From contig NZ_CP172404.1 of NCBI RefSeq assembly GCF_048213115.1, forward strand, positions 3,916,236-3,980,235: DNA of 64,000 bases, given 5' to 3'. The notes beneath the pieces were generated by a model. That model did not search any database, had not been told where the DNA came from, and saw only the letters and a program-made list of their open reading frames with translations. Position numbers and translations under genes: made by a program. Shown in pieces: positions 16,327-25,156 of the stretch (position 1 is its first letter; every line of letters starts with the position of its first letter). The DNA is from Niveibacterium terrae. GTDB taxonomy: Bacteria; Pseudomonadota; Gammaproteobacteria; Burkholderiales; Rhodocyclaceae.

Positions 16327-16626
16327 TCACTTCCACTGTCCTCGCCTGGCACGACGAGCCTTATCCATCGCAGCCCGATAGGAATCCGGCGCATCGGCTG
16401 ACGCGATGGCAGCACCACTGAGGAGAAGTGCTTCGGCAACATCGATCTGCCCCTTGGTCAGGCACTTCCAGGTAGCGCCACCCGCACTGCAGTTGAGGAT
16501 TTTGCCGTGCTCGGACAGCCACAGCTCGAACGATTGCCTCTGCCCGGTAGCTATTCCGGAAATCCCCCAGAGAGGCCGAGGAAGATCATCGACGATAGGC
16601 CATCCCTGTTCAGAAAGTCCTTGCAC
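16327..16626 (-). CDS. short protein resembling the C-terminal part of an SNase (thermonuclease) domain
   Basis: 99 residues from GTG 16626 (GGGA a few nt upstream), 12 nt after the kinase stop, so it looks like the last gene of the operon. Residues 36-99 (KILNCSAGGATWKCLTKGQI, VAEALLLSGAAIASADAPDS, YRAAMDKARRARRGQWK) match the end of staphylococcal-nuclease-like domains, where A..L...G.A.....YR.AE..AR....GLW is diagnostic. The part carrying the catalytic Arg/Glu/Arg residues is missing, so it is probably a non-catalytic binding module or a decayed gene. Two Cys are conserved-looking. No signal peptide is apparent. Confidence 0.6.
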   Translation of the reverse strand: MQGLSEQGWPIVDDLPRPLWGISGIATGQRQSFELWLSEHGKILNCSAGGATWKCLTKGQIDVAEALLLSGAAIASADAPDSYRAAMDKARRARRGQWK

Positions 16627-16638
16627 TTTCCCACTGAT

Positions 16639-19600
16639 CTATTGACTACGGACGTCTGCGCTTCTGCGTACCTTGCTAGACGGGATGAGCAGGAAGGACT
16701 GCGGCGAAAGATCGCCGCGGCACGGTCCGCTGACTTGCAGAACCCTAGCAATCTCAGTATTGAGGCCGGTTCCCTCACGCAACGCAAGCTCTGTTCCTTT
16801 CGGAAGCTTGCAGCTCCGACCATTCGGCAGACGCACGGTAAATGGTGAGGAGAGCACACCGCGCCCGTCAAATTGTGCCGGTCCGTTTGCTTCGTTCCGG
16901 GGCTTCTCGGCTTGGGTGCTACCCGGCCCCATCCGGACATCGGCAAGGTGGATCACTAACAAAAAGAGCGCAAGAAAGGGCAAAGCTGATGCCAAAAGAA
17001 TCCAGGGCTTGACCGGAAGGCAACGCTTTCCATCATCGCCGGCCGGTTCAAGGTATTTGAGCCAGGGCTTCTGATGTGCGAGCGAGCGGCGGATCTGCAG
17101 CAGTGAAATCCCCTGAACCAGCACGTACGGCAGCGCGAGCGGCATCGCCAATCCCGTCAGCATGTAGCGAAGTTCGCTATTCCGGACCAAGGTCCAGAAC
17201 AGGTAAGCCCCAACTAAACCGATCATCGCTCCAATAGCAGGAAAACCGATCAGCAAGAGCCACCACCCACGCCTGCTGCTCAGCATCCTGCGCACGCACA
17301 GAGCAAATCGCCGCAGACTGCCCAGCGAAACCAAGAGCCCCAGAAGAGGAAGCACGGCACACCACGCTAGCAGCGAGGGAATACTTGCTTGCGCGTCCCG
17401 AAAATTTACCCTGCTTCCGACAAAGAACAGCATCAAAGTCAGAATTGCCAGGGCTAGCCCCTGGATCAGGCGCAGAGAGATATTGAGCCTGGCCATCCTG
17501 CGGCGCAAAGCAGCACTCGGCCTGAGTACTTCTTCAAGCCCGTTCGCACCAACGAGCTTCGCATAAGTCCCCGGAAGCATGTCATCGCCGGCAACCTGAT
17601 CCGGCGAAGCTTTCAGCACCAGCAAGGCTTTAACCAGTTCATCGTCCCACCAAGCTGCAGCCCAATGCAGCGCCGCCTTTCCGCCATAGACAGAGGTGAC
17701 ATCCGCTCCAGCCGCAACCAGCCGGGCCAAAATCGGGGCGTAGTCCCGACGCGGCAGATGATTGAAATGAATGGCCTGGAGCGCTGTGAACCAGGCATCG
17801 CAATCCGGCTGATCTTTGACGACAAGATTACCGCCTTCGAGATGAATATCCGCCCCCGCAGCGAGCAGAGCCTCAAGCATGGGAAGCATCTCAGGCCCCG
17901 CCTTGATGCCGGCAAGCAAGCGGTGCAAAGGCGTAGCACCTAAAGAATCGCTGCGGGTGGCCGATGCGCCGGCCTTGAGCAAGGCATCCATAATTGCGGG
18001 ATCACGCGCGCTCTGATCACCGTTGAGGCTATTGGGCGCACAGGCCAGGGCCAGGGCGCCGATCTGTTTCCCAGAGATGGGATCGGCTGAGGCACCACGA
18101 GCCAACAGAAGTTCGACTGTCGAGCGCCGACGGTAAGAAGCCGCGGCCTCAAGTGCGGACACATTTCCGGGATTGGGTTGGTCGATCTTTGCTCCGTGCT
18201 CCAGCATGTATCCGACCGCATCGTCCAAACCATGTCCCGCAGCCCAAACCAGCGGGGTATCAGAGCCTGCCGTGCTGTTGAAGTCGAGCCCCTGAGCAAC
18301 GAAGACCGGAAGCAGATCCTGACGCCTCCCGCGGATCAGGTCGATCGCTATAGATCCCTGACGAAGCGTCCAGGCCGGAAACAATTCCTTCAGCGACAGC
18401 CAGGAAAAGGCCTGGAAGATGCTGATCTTGTCGACTGAACAAGCCTTGTGCACCGGATCGAGACGCTCGACCACACCTAGCCTTTGCAGCCAGATCAGCA
18501 GTCGGGAGCCTTCTTGCTGCAGTTGCTCGACGAGTTCCTTCTGGATAGAGGCATCTGCCTCATGCAGTTCATCGGGAGTGAAAAAGAAACGATCACCGAG
18601 CTTGATCTGGTTGCGCCCTTCTCCGTGCATCAGGTAGATCAACAAGCTCAAAGCGCTATTCGGGTCAGCGGCGGCCGCAAACCGCGCGAGCGTATCGCTG
18701 GCGAACTCACTCTCACCTCTTGCCTGCAAATACATATATAGCGGCTCGTTGGGGTTCTTCAGCGCACCGACGTAATGATCCTTCTCGGCGAGCAGCGCAT
18801 CGGCAATTTCCTGGATTGTGGAAGCCCTGCGCCCCCCCACCGAGACAAAGGGACGCTCGACGTCCAACGCATAGATCGCCCGGGTCAGACCTGCCTGACG
18901 AGACGCCTCATCCCTGTCAAATAGACGCACGATCTTCTGCATCTCGGTCGACAATTCCATATCCTCGCTCAGGTCCAACCACTTCTGGATCGAACCAAGG
19001 TAGAGGTAATCGCCCCCTTTCTCCGGATACCTTTCGAGCAGATCCGCCAACTGCGCGGGATCTTCGAAGTACTCGTCGGCACGAAAAGCCCGCCTCTGGT
19101 AGACGCGCTGCGTGCTCGTGTAGTCGACATGAAGCGGCTGTCGGTTTATCCACCGCCGCAGCTCGTCGCGACCAAATCGGTCCTTGACCCCAGGGTGGAT
19201 CAAGCCCTTGATCAGGGTTTCGAGCGACTTGTCGATGTCCAGAGGAAATGGAACCTCCTTGTCCTGGATCTGGGCTAGCCGACGGCCATCCGGCAACCCC
19301 TGGAAGGGGCGACCGCCCAGCCAGCACTCGAGCAACGTGATGCCCAAAGCGAAGTAGTCGACCTTCTCGGTCACAAAGGCATCAGTCTGGTTTCCGAAGC
19401 GCGAGAGTTCGGGCGCAGCGTATTCCCGTGTTCCGTTCGCGGTGACTCGCACATCCCGGCTCCCCTGCTCGTGCAACGTCGAGATGCCGAAATCCGCCAG
19501 AACAGCACGGCTGAGACCAGGATCCGCAAGCAGGATGTTCTCAGGTTTCAGATCCTGATAGATGAGGCCAACCTGATCGTGCAAGTGTTCGAGGCCATCG

Positions 19601-20328
19601 GCGATGGAACTCACGAGCTTGCGCAACACCTCAACATCGCGAATGGCACCATGGCGACGCAAATATTGGTCCAGGGTTCCGCCTGTGATGTACTCAAGCA
19701 CTTCGACGTCCTGGGCTTCCACGTGGCCCAGATCGAGAATGCCGACCACATTGCGATGCGGCATGCTCTGCAGCCTGCGCAGCACCACCTGCGGCGCAGG
19801 GACTCCAGGCAAATAGTGTTTGATCACGACCTGACGCCCATCTTCGGCGAGGGCGATATAGGTGCGCGCTTCGCTTGTATTTGCCGTCAGCTCGGAGCTG
19901 ATCCGGTAGGCATGCCCATTCACGGAAAGGGTCTGGCCAACTACAAGCCTGCAGACTATCGATGCCGTCTCGGCGGCGGACGAGCCAGGCTTCAGACTGT
20001 CGACATGAACGGTTCCTCCTGCACCTGTCGGCGCGACGAGCACTGTTCCCTTGGGGCCAGTCTCTCCCCCCCGTACTGCAACGCGTTCGGTTCCACCCAA
20101 CCCTTTGGCATCACCTTGAGGCAGAACTCTGACCGTAGCTCCCGTCCCGTCCGCTCTCTCCGACAACGCAGGCTCGGCGATTCGGACCGTCCCACCAGGT
20201 CCTTGAGAGGGAAGGATGCGCACGGTCCCTCCCTGGCCACCTGCTGGCGACGCAGCGACGGGCTCCGGCACGCGGGGGATGTTCATAGTGCCAGGCGTAG
20301 GGATGCTGTTCGAGTCTTCGCTGTTCAT
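16639..20328 (-). CDS. membrane Ser/Thr protein kinase with N-terminal TxxI/V motifs, ankyrin repeats and five C-terminal membrane helices
   Basis: About 1229 residues from ATG 20328 (13 nt after the PP2C stop; an in-frame ATG at 20367 overlaps it and is the alternative). Residues 1-120 are disordered and hold seven Thr-x-x-Ile/Val motifs (GTMNI, GTVRI twice, ATVRV, GTERV, GTVLV, GTVHV). The kinase domain (about 135-395) has Lys170 (VVIKHY), YQDLKPEN in place of HRDxKxxN (257-264), DFG (279-281) and APE (305-307). A long helical part follows, then ankyrin-like repeats (about 690-940), membrane helices near 954-972, 984-1004, 1022-1044, 1056-1076 and 1108-1129, and a ~100-residue tail with two Cys, likely periplasmic. 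I infer it autophosphorylates Thr sites read by the FHA protein and that PP2C reverses this. Confidence 0.88.
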   Translation of the reverse strand: MNSEDSNSIPTPGTMNIPRVPEPVAASPAGGQGGTVRILPSQGPGGTVRIAEPALSERADGTGATVRVLPQGDAKGLGGTERVAVRGGETGPKGTVLVAPTGAGGTVHVDSLKPGSSAAETASIVCRLVVGQTLSVNGHAYRISSELTANTSEARTYIALAEDGRQVVIKHYLPGVPAPQVVLRRLQSMPHRNVVGILDLGHVEAQDVEVLEYITGGTLDQYLRRHGAIRDVEVLRKLVSSIADGLEHLHDQVGLIYQDLKPENILLADPGLSRAVLADFGISTLHEQGSRDVRVTANGTREYAAPELSRFGNQTDAFVTEKVDYFALGITLLECWLGGRPFQGLPDGRRLAQIQDKEVPFPLDIDKSLETLIKGLIHPGVKDRFGRDELRRWINRQPLHVDYTSTQRVYQRRAFRADEYFEDPAQLADLLERYPEKGGDYLYLGSIQKWLDLSEDMELSTEMQKIVRLFDRDEASRQAGLTRAIYALDVERPFVSVGGRRASTIQEIADALLAEKDHYVGALKNPNEPLYMYLQARGESEFASDTLARFAAAADPNSALSLLIYLMHGEGRNQIKLGDRFFFTPDELHEADASIQKELVEQLQQEGSRLLIWLQRLGVVERLDPVHKACSVDKISIFQAFSWLSLKELFPAWTLRQGSIAIDLIRGRRQDLLPVFVAQGLDFNSTAGSDTPLVWAAGHGLDDAVGYMLEHGAKIDQPNPGNVSALEAAASYRRRSTVELLLARGASADPISGKQIGALALACAPNSLNGDQSARDPAIMDALLKAGASATRSDSLGATPLHRLLAGIKAGPEMLPMLEALLAAGADIHLEGGNLVVKDQPDCDAWFTALQAIHFNHLPRRDYAPILARLVAAGADVTSVYGGKAALHWAAAWWDDELVKALLVLKASPDQVAGDDMLPGTYAKLVGANGLEEVLRPSAALRRRMARLNISLRLIQGLALAILTLMLFFVGSRVNFRDAQASIPSLLAWCAVLPLLGLLVSLGSLRRFALCVRRMLSSRRGWWLLLIGFPAIGAMIGLVGAYLFWTLVRNSELRYMLTGLAMPLALPYVLVQGISLLQIRRSLAHQKPWLKYLEPAGDDGKRCLPVKPWILLASALPFLALFLLVIHLADVRMGPGSTQAEKPRNEANGPAQFDGRGVLSSPFTVRLPNGRSCKLPKGTELALREGTGLNTEIARVLQVSGPCRGDLSPQSFLLIPSSKVRRSADVRSQ

Positions 20329-20341
20329 GGCAGGACTGTCG

Positions 20342-21157
20342 TCAAAGGACTGGATCGTAAAAACCATCAACGGTATCGGCCGTCACGGTGGAAGAGGGGG
20401 TTGAACGCCCGATGTCGGCGATCAGCGCGGAAATATTGTCATAACCACCGGCATCCCTGGCAAGCTGGATGATCGAGCGCAAGGCGGTCTCCCGATCGGC
20501 AAGCAGCAGCGCGGCGAGCCGATCGTCGGCAACGAGGTCGTGGACCCCGTCGCTGCAAAGCAGAAAACGGTCTCCAGCCAGAACCCCGCCCTCTATTTCG
20601 GCGACCTCGAGCCAACTCTCCCTGCCGCCGCCTAGGGAATTGGTCAACAAATTGGCAGGAAGACTGGCATCGCCTTGAGTCTGGCGGGCAGAGTGGTCAC
20701 AGGTCAGACGTTCGAGAAGAGCGCCGCGCAGTCGGTAGAGGCGGCTGTCGCCAGCGTGGAAACGCCAAGCCTGGGTGCGCCGAATCAACAACCCAACGAC
20801 CGTTGTGCCCATTCCTAGGCGCTCGGAGTTGCGCCCCCCCTCGGCAAGCAATTCGGCATGAACGAGCTCGGCCCAGATCCCGATCAGTTCGCGCAGTTCA
20901 TCGCCATCGAGATCTGCCGGTGCTTTGCCGAGTATTTCGCGGAGTCGGGTGAGGGCGTACTCACTTGCCCATTCTCCAGCGGCAGCACCGCCCATACCAT
21001 CGGCAACGGCCAGGACCAGCCTTTCGCCGGGCGGATCGAAGACGAATCTCTCGCCGATTCCGGCATCGCGTAGCAGGCGGTCTGCAACGAGGACCATGTC
21101 CTCATTGTTCTGGCGCACACAGCCGATGTCGCAGCGGGCATCGATATCGACGATCAT
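20342..21157 (-). CDS. PP2C-family protein phosphatase
   Basis: 271 residues; all metal-binding motifs of the PPM/PP2C family are present: VRQNNEDMVL, LAVADGMGGAAAGEWAS, GMGTTVVGLLI, FHAGDSRLYRLR, CDHSARQ, LLCSDGVHDLV and GGYDNISALI. No membrane helix, so it is cytoplasmic. ATG 21157 overlaps the FHA gene stop by 4 nt, and the kinase begins within tens of nt after its stop. This phosphatase-kinase-FHA set is the usual reversible switch, as in PppA-PpkA-Fha of type VI secretion and Stp1-type loci; here it most likely dephosphorylates the neighbouring kinase and its substrates. Confidence 0.93.
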   Translation of the reverse strand: MIVDIDARCDIGCVRQNNEDMVLVADRLLRDAGIGERFVFDPPGERLVLAVADGMGGAAAGEWASEYALTRLREILGKAPADLDGDELRELIGIWAELVHAELLAEGGRNSERLGMGTTVVGLLIRRTQAWRFHAGDSRLYRLRGALLERLTCDHSARQTQGDASLPANLLTNSLGGGRESWLEVAEIEGGVLAGDRFLLCSDGVHDLVADDRLAALLLADRETALRSIIQLARDAGGYDNISALIADIGRSTPSSTVTADTVDGFYDPVL

Positions 21158-21723
21158 TCGAGCTCCACCGCGAGCACGATGTCAGCAAGCGCGAGGGTTG
21201 CCCCCTGCTCCAGCCTCTGTTCCTCTCCGGCAACCAGCATGCAACCGTTGTAATAACTGTGGTTGAAGGAATTCATATCCTTGGCAAACCAGCTGCCCTG
21301 GGCGTCGCAGCGCAGCTCCAGATGGCTGCTGGATATCTGGACAAAACGCGACAACACTTCGACATGCTGTCCGAAGCGCCGGCCCAGAGTGTCGCCGGAC
21401 GAGGGAACCAGATCGATACCCAGTTCGCGATTCCTGAGCCTCAGGATGCGGCCCAACGGAACCGCTGCAACTGCGGCTTCCACTGCTACAGGGGCGGGGT
21501 TTGCAGAGAACGCAAGGCCTGATGCAGGAGCAGCGGGAAGCACCGATGCAGCCAAGGCGGCTCCCGATGATGAACTCAGTGGCTGCATCGCGGCACCATC
21601 GAGCGGACAGCGTTTGCCTTTTCCTATCCGGCCACACTGCGAACAGCGCAGCAGCTCAATGCAACACTGGTCGCAGAAGAAACTGTCATCATCAATCGCT
21701 GCTTTGCAGGCGGGACATTGCAT
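21154..21723 (-). CDS. zinc-ribbon FHA-domain protein
   Basis: 189 residues from ATG 21723 (the frame is open to a TTG at 21762, but the zinc ribbon starts right at this Met). The N-terminus has two or three zinc knuckles: CPACKAAI, FFCDQCCIELLRCSQCG and a further Cys (KRCPLDG). An Ala-rich linker follows, then an FHA domain (about 100-189) with GDTLGRRFGQH, the phospho-Thr contact SSSHLEL, and NSFNHSYYNG, the usual N..G...NG loop. Overlaps the PP2C start by 4 nt. By position it should read phospho-Thr on the kinase, whose N-terminus has repeated TxxI/V sites. The shared zinc ribbons suggest contact with the two zinc-ribbon proteins encoded just upstream. Confidence 0.88.
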   Translation of the reverse strand: MQCPACKAAIDDDSFFCDQCCIELLRCSQCGRIGKGKRCPLDGAAMQPLSSSSGAALAASVLPAAPASGLAFSANPAPVAVEAAVAAVPLGRILRLRNRELGIDLVPSSGDTLGRRFGQHVEVLSRFVQISSSHLELRCDAQGSWFAKDMNSFNHSYYNGCMLVAGEEQRLEQGATLALADIVLAVELE

Positions 21724-21762
21724 CGTAGGGAACTCGCTTTCTCTTGTATGAGAGCCAGGCAA

Positions 21763-24700
21763 TCAAAGGCCGTGGAGGGCCTGGACATCGGCGAGGGTGA
21801 GTTCGCGCAGCGCTAACCTCAGCGCATCGTCCTGTAAGCCCAGAGCCGAAACCCGCATCGCACTGGCCCGACAGACCTGATCGAAGACCTGACGCACACT
21901 GCGCCCATTGGCAAAATGCTCGTCGCGTCCGTCGTAGAGAACATTCAGATAAGACCGAAGGAGGGGATATGCTTCCTCGGCCAGACTCAGACCGTCGGCA
22001 GCAAGCATGCCGGTGAAGATCTGGAGCATCTCCTCGGGCGTGTAGTCGGCGAAATCGATGAAATCAGAAAAGCGAGAACGCAGGCCCGAGTTTGCATTCA
22101 GGAAGCTCTGCATCTCGCGGTTATAGCCTGCGGCGATGACGACAAACCGACCCCGATCGTCCTCCATCCTCTTGAGCAGTGTATCGATCGCTTCCTGGCC
22201 AAAACTATCGCCTTGCCCCTGCTTGAGCGCATAAGCCTCATCGATGAACAGGACGCCACCCAAGGCTTGGTCGCAGACCGCGTGAACTTGCCTAGCCGTG
22301 TGACCGACGTACTGACCCACAAGAGCCCCCCTGTCTGTCTCGATCAAGCGGTCGCTGGGCAGCAAGCCCAGTTCGTGAAATACCCCCGCCAGGATGCGCG
22401 CAACGGTAGTCTTGCCGGTACCTGGGTTGCCAGTAAAGATGAAGTGGCGGGCCAGCAGGCGCTTGCTACCAAGCACGCGCTCGCGCAGCAGGGACGCTTC
22501 GAGTTCACGCACGGCATCCTTGACTCCCTTCAGGCCAACCAGCTTGTCGAGTCCGGCAAGCGCAGTTCCCTGCTTGCTCGCGCTCTCGGCTCGCACCATC
22601 CCGATAGCGACGAGATCGGCAACGGTCAACTCGAGCAACGCCGAACGCAGTTCCTCGCCGCTCAGATTCAGCTCCTGGACTCGACGGCTCTGCGCACGGC
22701 AAAGCTTTTCAAACGCCTGCCGCACGGTCCGCCCGTTGGCAAAGCCCGGTTGCCGACGGGCATGAAGTTCCTTGAAGTACGCCTGCAGCGCAGCAGAAAA
22801 ATCATCCTTAAAATGCACCGAGTCGGCAACAGCCAGAGCGGCAAAGATTCGCCACATCTCTTCCGGCGTGTAGTCGGGGAACTCGATGATGTCGGTAAAG
22901 CGGGAGCGCATTCCCGAATTCGAGTCGAGAAAGATCTGCATCTCTTTCGTATAGCCCGCCGCGATCACGACAAACTTACCGCGGTCGTCCTCCATCCGCT
23001 TGAGCAAGGTGTCGATCGCTTCCTGACCAAAGCTGTCCTGCCCATCCTTCTTTAGCGCATAGGCCTCGTCGATGAAGAGAACCCCACCCAGCGCATCATC
23101 GCAGACTCGCGCAGTCAGCTTCGCGGTATCCCCCTGGTACTGGCCAACCAGATTGCTGCGGTCGACCTCAACGAGCTTATCCGTGGGCAACATACCGAGC
23201 GCGTGAAAAACTCGGGCAAGAACCCGGGCCACAGTGGTTTTCCCCGTCCCGGGATTGCCGGTGAACAGGAAGTGCTGAGCAAGCGGCTTGCTCAGCTTGA
23301 GCGCCCTGCCGCGCTGCAGGCTTGCCTGCAGATCGCGCACCGCCTCCTTGACATTGCCCAGACCAATCATTGCGTCAAGTTCGGCCATGATCAGATCGAG
23401 CGACTCTCCACTACCCGTGCGCACGCCAGGCACATCGGCGGCCTCCAGAGTGGTCAGCGAAGCCATATCAGGCAGACCTTCGCTCTGACGCAAACGTTCA
23501 GCTTGGGCTCGTTTGATCCGGGCCAGCAGATTGCGCGCTTCACGACCATTCGCGAAGTCTTTCGTCTTGCGAGCACAGCGATCCTCGAAAAAGGCCAGCA
23601 CCTGCTCGTGAGCACCTGCCCTCAAACAAAGTTTCTCCTTCTCGGCGAGTTTCTCCAGAATCTCTGTCAGTTCGGTCGGAGTGTAGTCGTTGAGGTGGAA
23701 TGCGCGCTGAAAACGAGATTGCAATCCGGGATTGCTGTTCAGAAATTCCTGGATTTCGTTGCGATAACCAGCAGCGATCACAACATACTTTCCGCGATCG
23801 TCTTCCATGCGCTTCAAAAGCGTGTCAATCGCTTCCTGACCAAAGCTGTCATTGCTTCCCTGCTTGAGCGCATAGGCCTCATCGACAAAGAGGATTCCCC
23901 CTATCGCCTGGTCGCAGACTGCGTTGACCTTGGTGGCTGTATGGCCCTGCCACTCGCCGACCAGCTTGCTCCGATCAACCTCGACGACATGGCCGGAGGG
24001 CAGGACGCCCAGAGCCTCGAAGACCTCACCGAGCACCCGCGCAATTGTCGTCTTTCCCGTACCAGGATTGCCTGTCAGCGTGAAGTGATAAGCATGCTGA
24101 CTATCATCGCCGCCACCGATTCCTAGTTTCTGGCGCAAACGCGAAGTCTCGATATCCTTGTGAAGCATGACCACTTCCTGCTTCAAAGAGGTCATACCGA
24201 CGAATCCATTCAGCTCGGAGAGAATCTCCTCGATCGGCTTACGCCGCTCCACCTCCCCCTGGATGTCGGTCAGCACCAACACACGATCAGTAACTTGGCG
24301 GCGGTAATAGGCGCTCTCGATGGCCTTGGCTTCATCGAGAGCGAGGCGACCATTGATCGACCGTATGCTCACATCGCCGCTCTTGATCCGTCGGTACAGC
24401 CATCGCATCCGCATCACGATCTGCTCGCGCATCTCGTCATCGAGCGAAAACCCGTGCCGGTACAGCTGTTCAATCGCAATCCGCGCCAGCATCTCAGGAT
24501 CGTAATCGGGAATCCGGAAGACGTTCTGGATGCGCCCCACCAGATTGCGATGCTCCGCCTTATCGACGAATTCCTTTAGCCCATAAGGCAGTCCAGCAAA
24601 GACTACGACCGGATCGCAGGGAGACAACTCAATGCGTTGCATCAGCTGGTTGAAGGGCGGCAGCGGGTCCCCCTTATCGTCGACCAGCTTGTGCGCATTG

Positions 24701-25098
24701 TCGATCAGCAAGACCCCCCCTTTGGCCGCTTCCATCTGCGACTGCAGGCGCTTGGATTCAAGCTCGTCCGCCTGCAGCGCATTGACAATGACCGGGGCGG
24801 CCTGCTTCGTCAGGTTCAGGGAAGCGAAGACCTGAGCGATCAACGCGCCCAACCTCGACTTGGCCGTCCCAGAATCGCCAATGATCAAGGTCGAAAAGGG
24901 AAGGCAGGGCTGCAATCCTGCGAGACGCATCCCCTCAATGGTCTGCTCAAACTCGAGAAGAACCTTGCGAATCGAGTCCAGGCCCACCAAACCTCCCAGC
25001 AGGGTATCTGCCTTGGGGGCTTCCAGCGCTTTACCGCAGCGCTTACAAAAACGGGCGATATCGCGATTATCGGCATGGCAGGCGGTGCATGAGCTCAT
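21763..25098 (-). CDS. four-module AAA+ ATPase (CbxX/CfqX type) with N-terminal zinc ribbon
   Basis: 1111 residues. A zinc ribbon opens the protein (C4xxC7...C18xxC21). Then come four AAA+ modules: module 1 with Walker A GDSGTAKS (74-81) but Walker B LLIDNAH (130-136), Asn replacing the catalytic Glu; modules 2-4 with GNPGTGKT at about 343, 614 and 890 and Walker B LFVDEAYAL or LFIDEAYAL near 403, 674 and 950, each followed by DSFGQEAIDTLLKRMEDDRG. Modules 2-4 belong to the CbxX/CfqX clade (CbbX Rubisco activase, EccA of type VII secretion, SpoVK). No Rubisco or ESX gene is near. I infer a remodelling ATPase acting on a partner of the operon. Module 1 is probably a regulatory, hydrolysis-dead unit. 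Confidence 0.93.
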   Translation of the reverse strand: MSSCTACHADNRDIARFCKRCGKALEAPKADTLLGGLVGLDSIRKVLLEFEQTIEGMRLAGLQPCLPFSTLIIGDSGTAKSRLGALIAQVFASLNLTKQAAPVIVNALQADELESKRLQSQMEAAKGGVLLIDNAHKLVDDKGDPLPPFNQLMQRIELSPCDPVVVFAGLPYGLKEFVDKAEHRNLVGRIQNVFRIPDYDPEMLARIAIEQLYRHGFSLDDEMREQIVMRMRWLYRRIKSGDVSIRSINGRLALDEAKAIESAYYRRQVTDRVLVLTDIQGEVERRKPIEEILSELNGFVGMTSLKQEVVMLHKDIETSRLRQKLGIGGGDDSQHAYHFTLTGNPGTGKTTIARVLGEVFEALGVLPSGHVVEVDRSKLVGEWQGHTATKVNAVCDQAIGGILFVDEAYALKQGSNDSFGQEAIDTLLKRMEDDRGKYVVIAAGYRNEIQEFLNSNPGLQSRFQRAFHLNDYTPTELTEILEKLAEKEKLCLRAGAHEQVLAFFEDRCARKTKDFANGREARNLLARIKRAQAERLRQSEGLPDMASLTTLEAADVPGVRTGSGESLDLIMAELDAMIGLGNVKEAVRDLQASLQRGRALKLSKPLAQHFLFTGNPGTGKTTVARVLARVFHALGMLPTDKLVEVDRSNLVGQYQGDTAKLTARVCDDALGGVLFIDEAYALKKDGQDSFGQEAIDTLLKRMEDDRGKFVVIAAGYTKEMQIFLDSNSGMRSRFTDIIEFPDYTPEEMWRIFAALAVADSVHFKDDFSAALQAYFKELHARRQPGFANGRTVRQAFEKLCRAQSRRVQELNLSGEELRSALLELTVADLVAIGMVRAESASKQGTALAGLDKLVGLKGVKDAVRELEASLLRERVLGSKRLLARHFIFTGNPGTGKTTVARILAGVFHELGLLPSDRLIETDRGALVGQYVGHTARQVHAVCDQALGGVLFIDEAYALKQGQGDSFGQEAIDTLLKRMEDDRGRFVVIAAGYNREMQSFLNANSGLRSRFSDFIDFADYTPEEMLQIFTGMLAADGLSLAEEAYPLLRSYLNVLYDGRDEHFANGRSVRQVFDQVCRASAMRVSALGLQDDALRLALRELTLADVQALHGL

Positions 25099-25156
25099 GA
25101 TCTCTACTATTTCGCGTTCAGGTCAGGGCCGTACAGCAGCAATTCAACAAGTTCGC

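Noticed and set aside
16639..21723. Type VI secretion regulatory cluster
   Set aside because: Kinase, phosphatase and FHA genes are present, but no Tss, Hcp, VgrG or ClpV gene is in the window and the ATPase is of the CbxX clade.
21763..25098. CbbX Rubisco activase
   Set aside because: Three CbxX-like modules plus a degenerate one and a zinc ribbon, 1111 residues; no Rubisco genes nearby.
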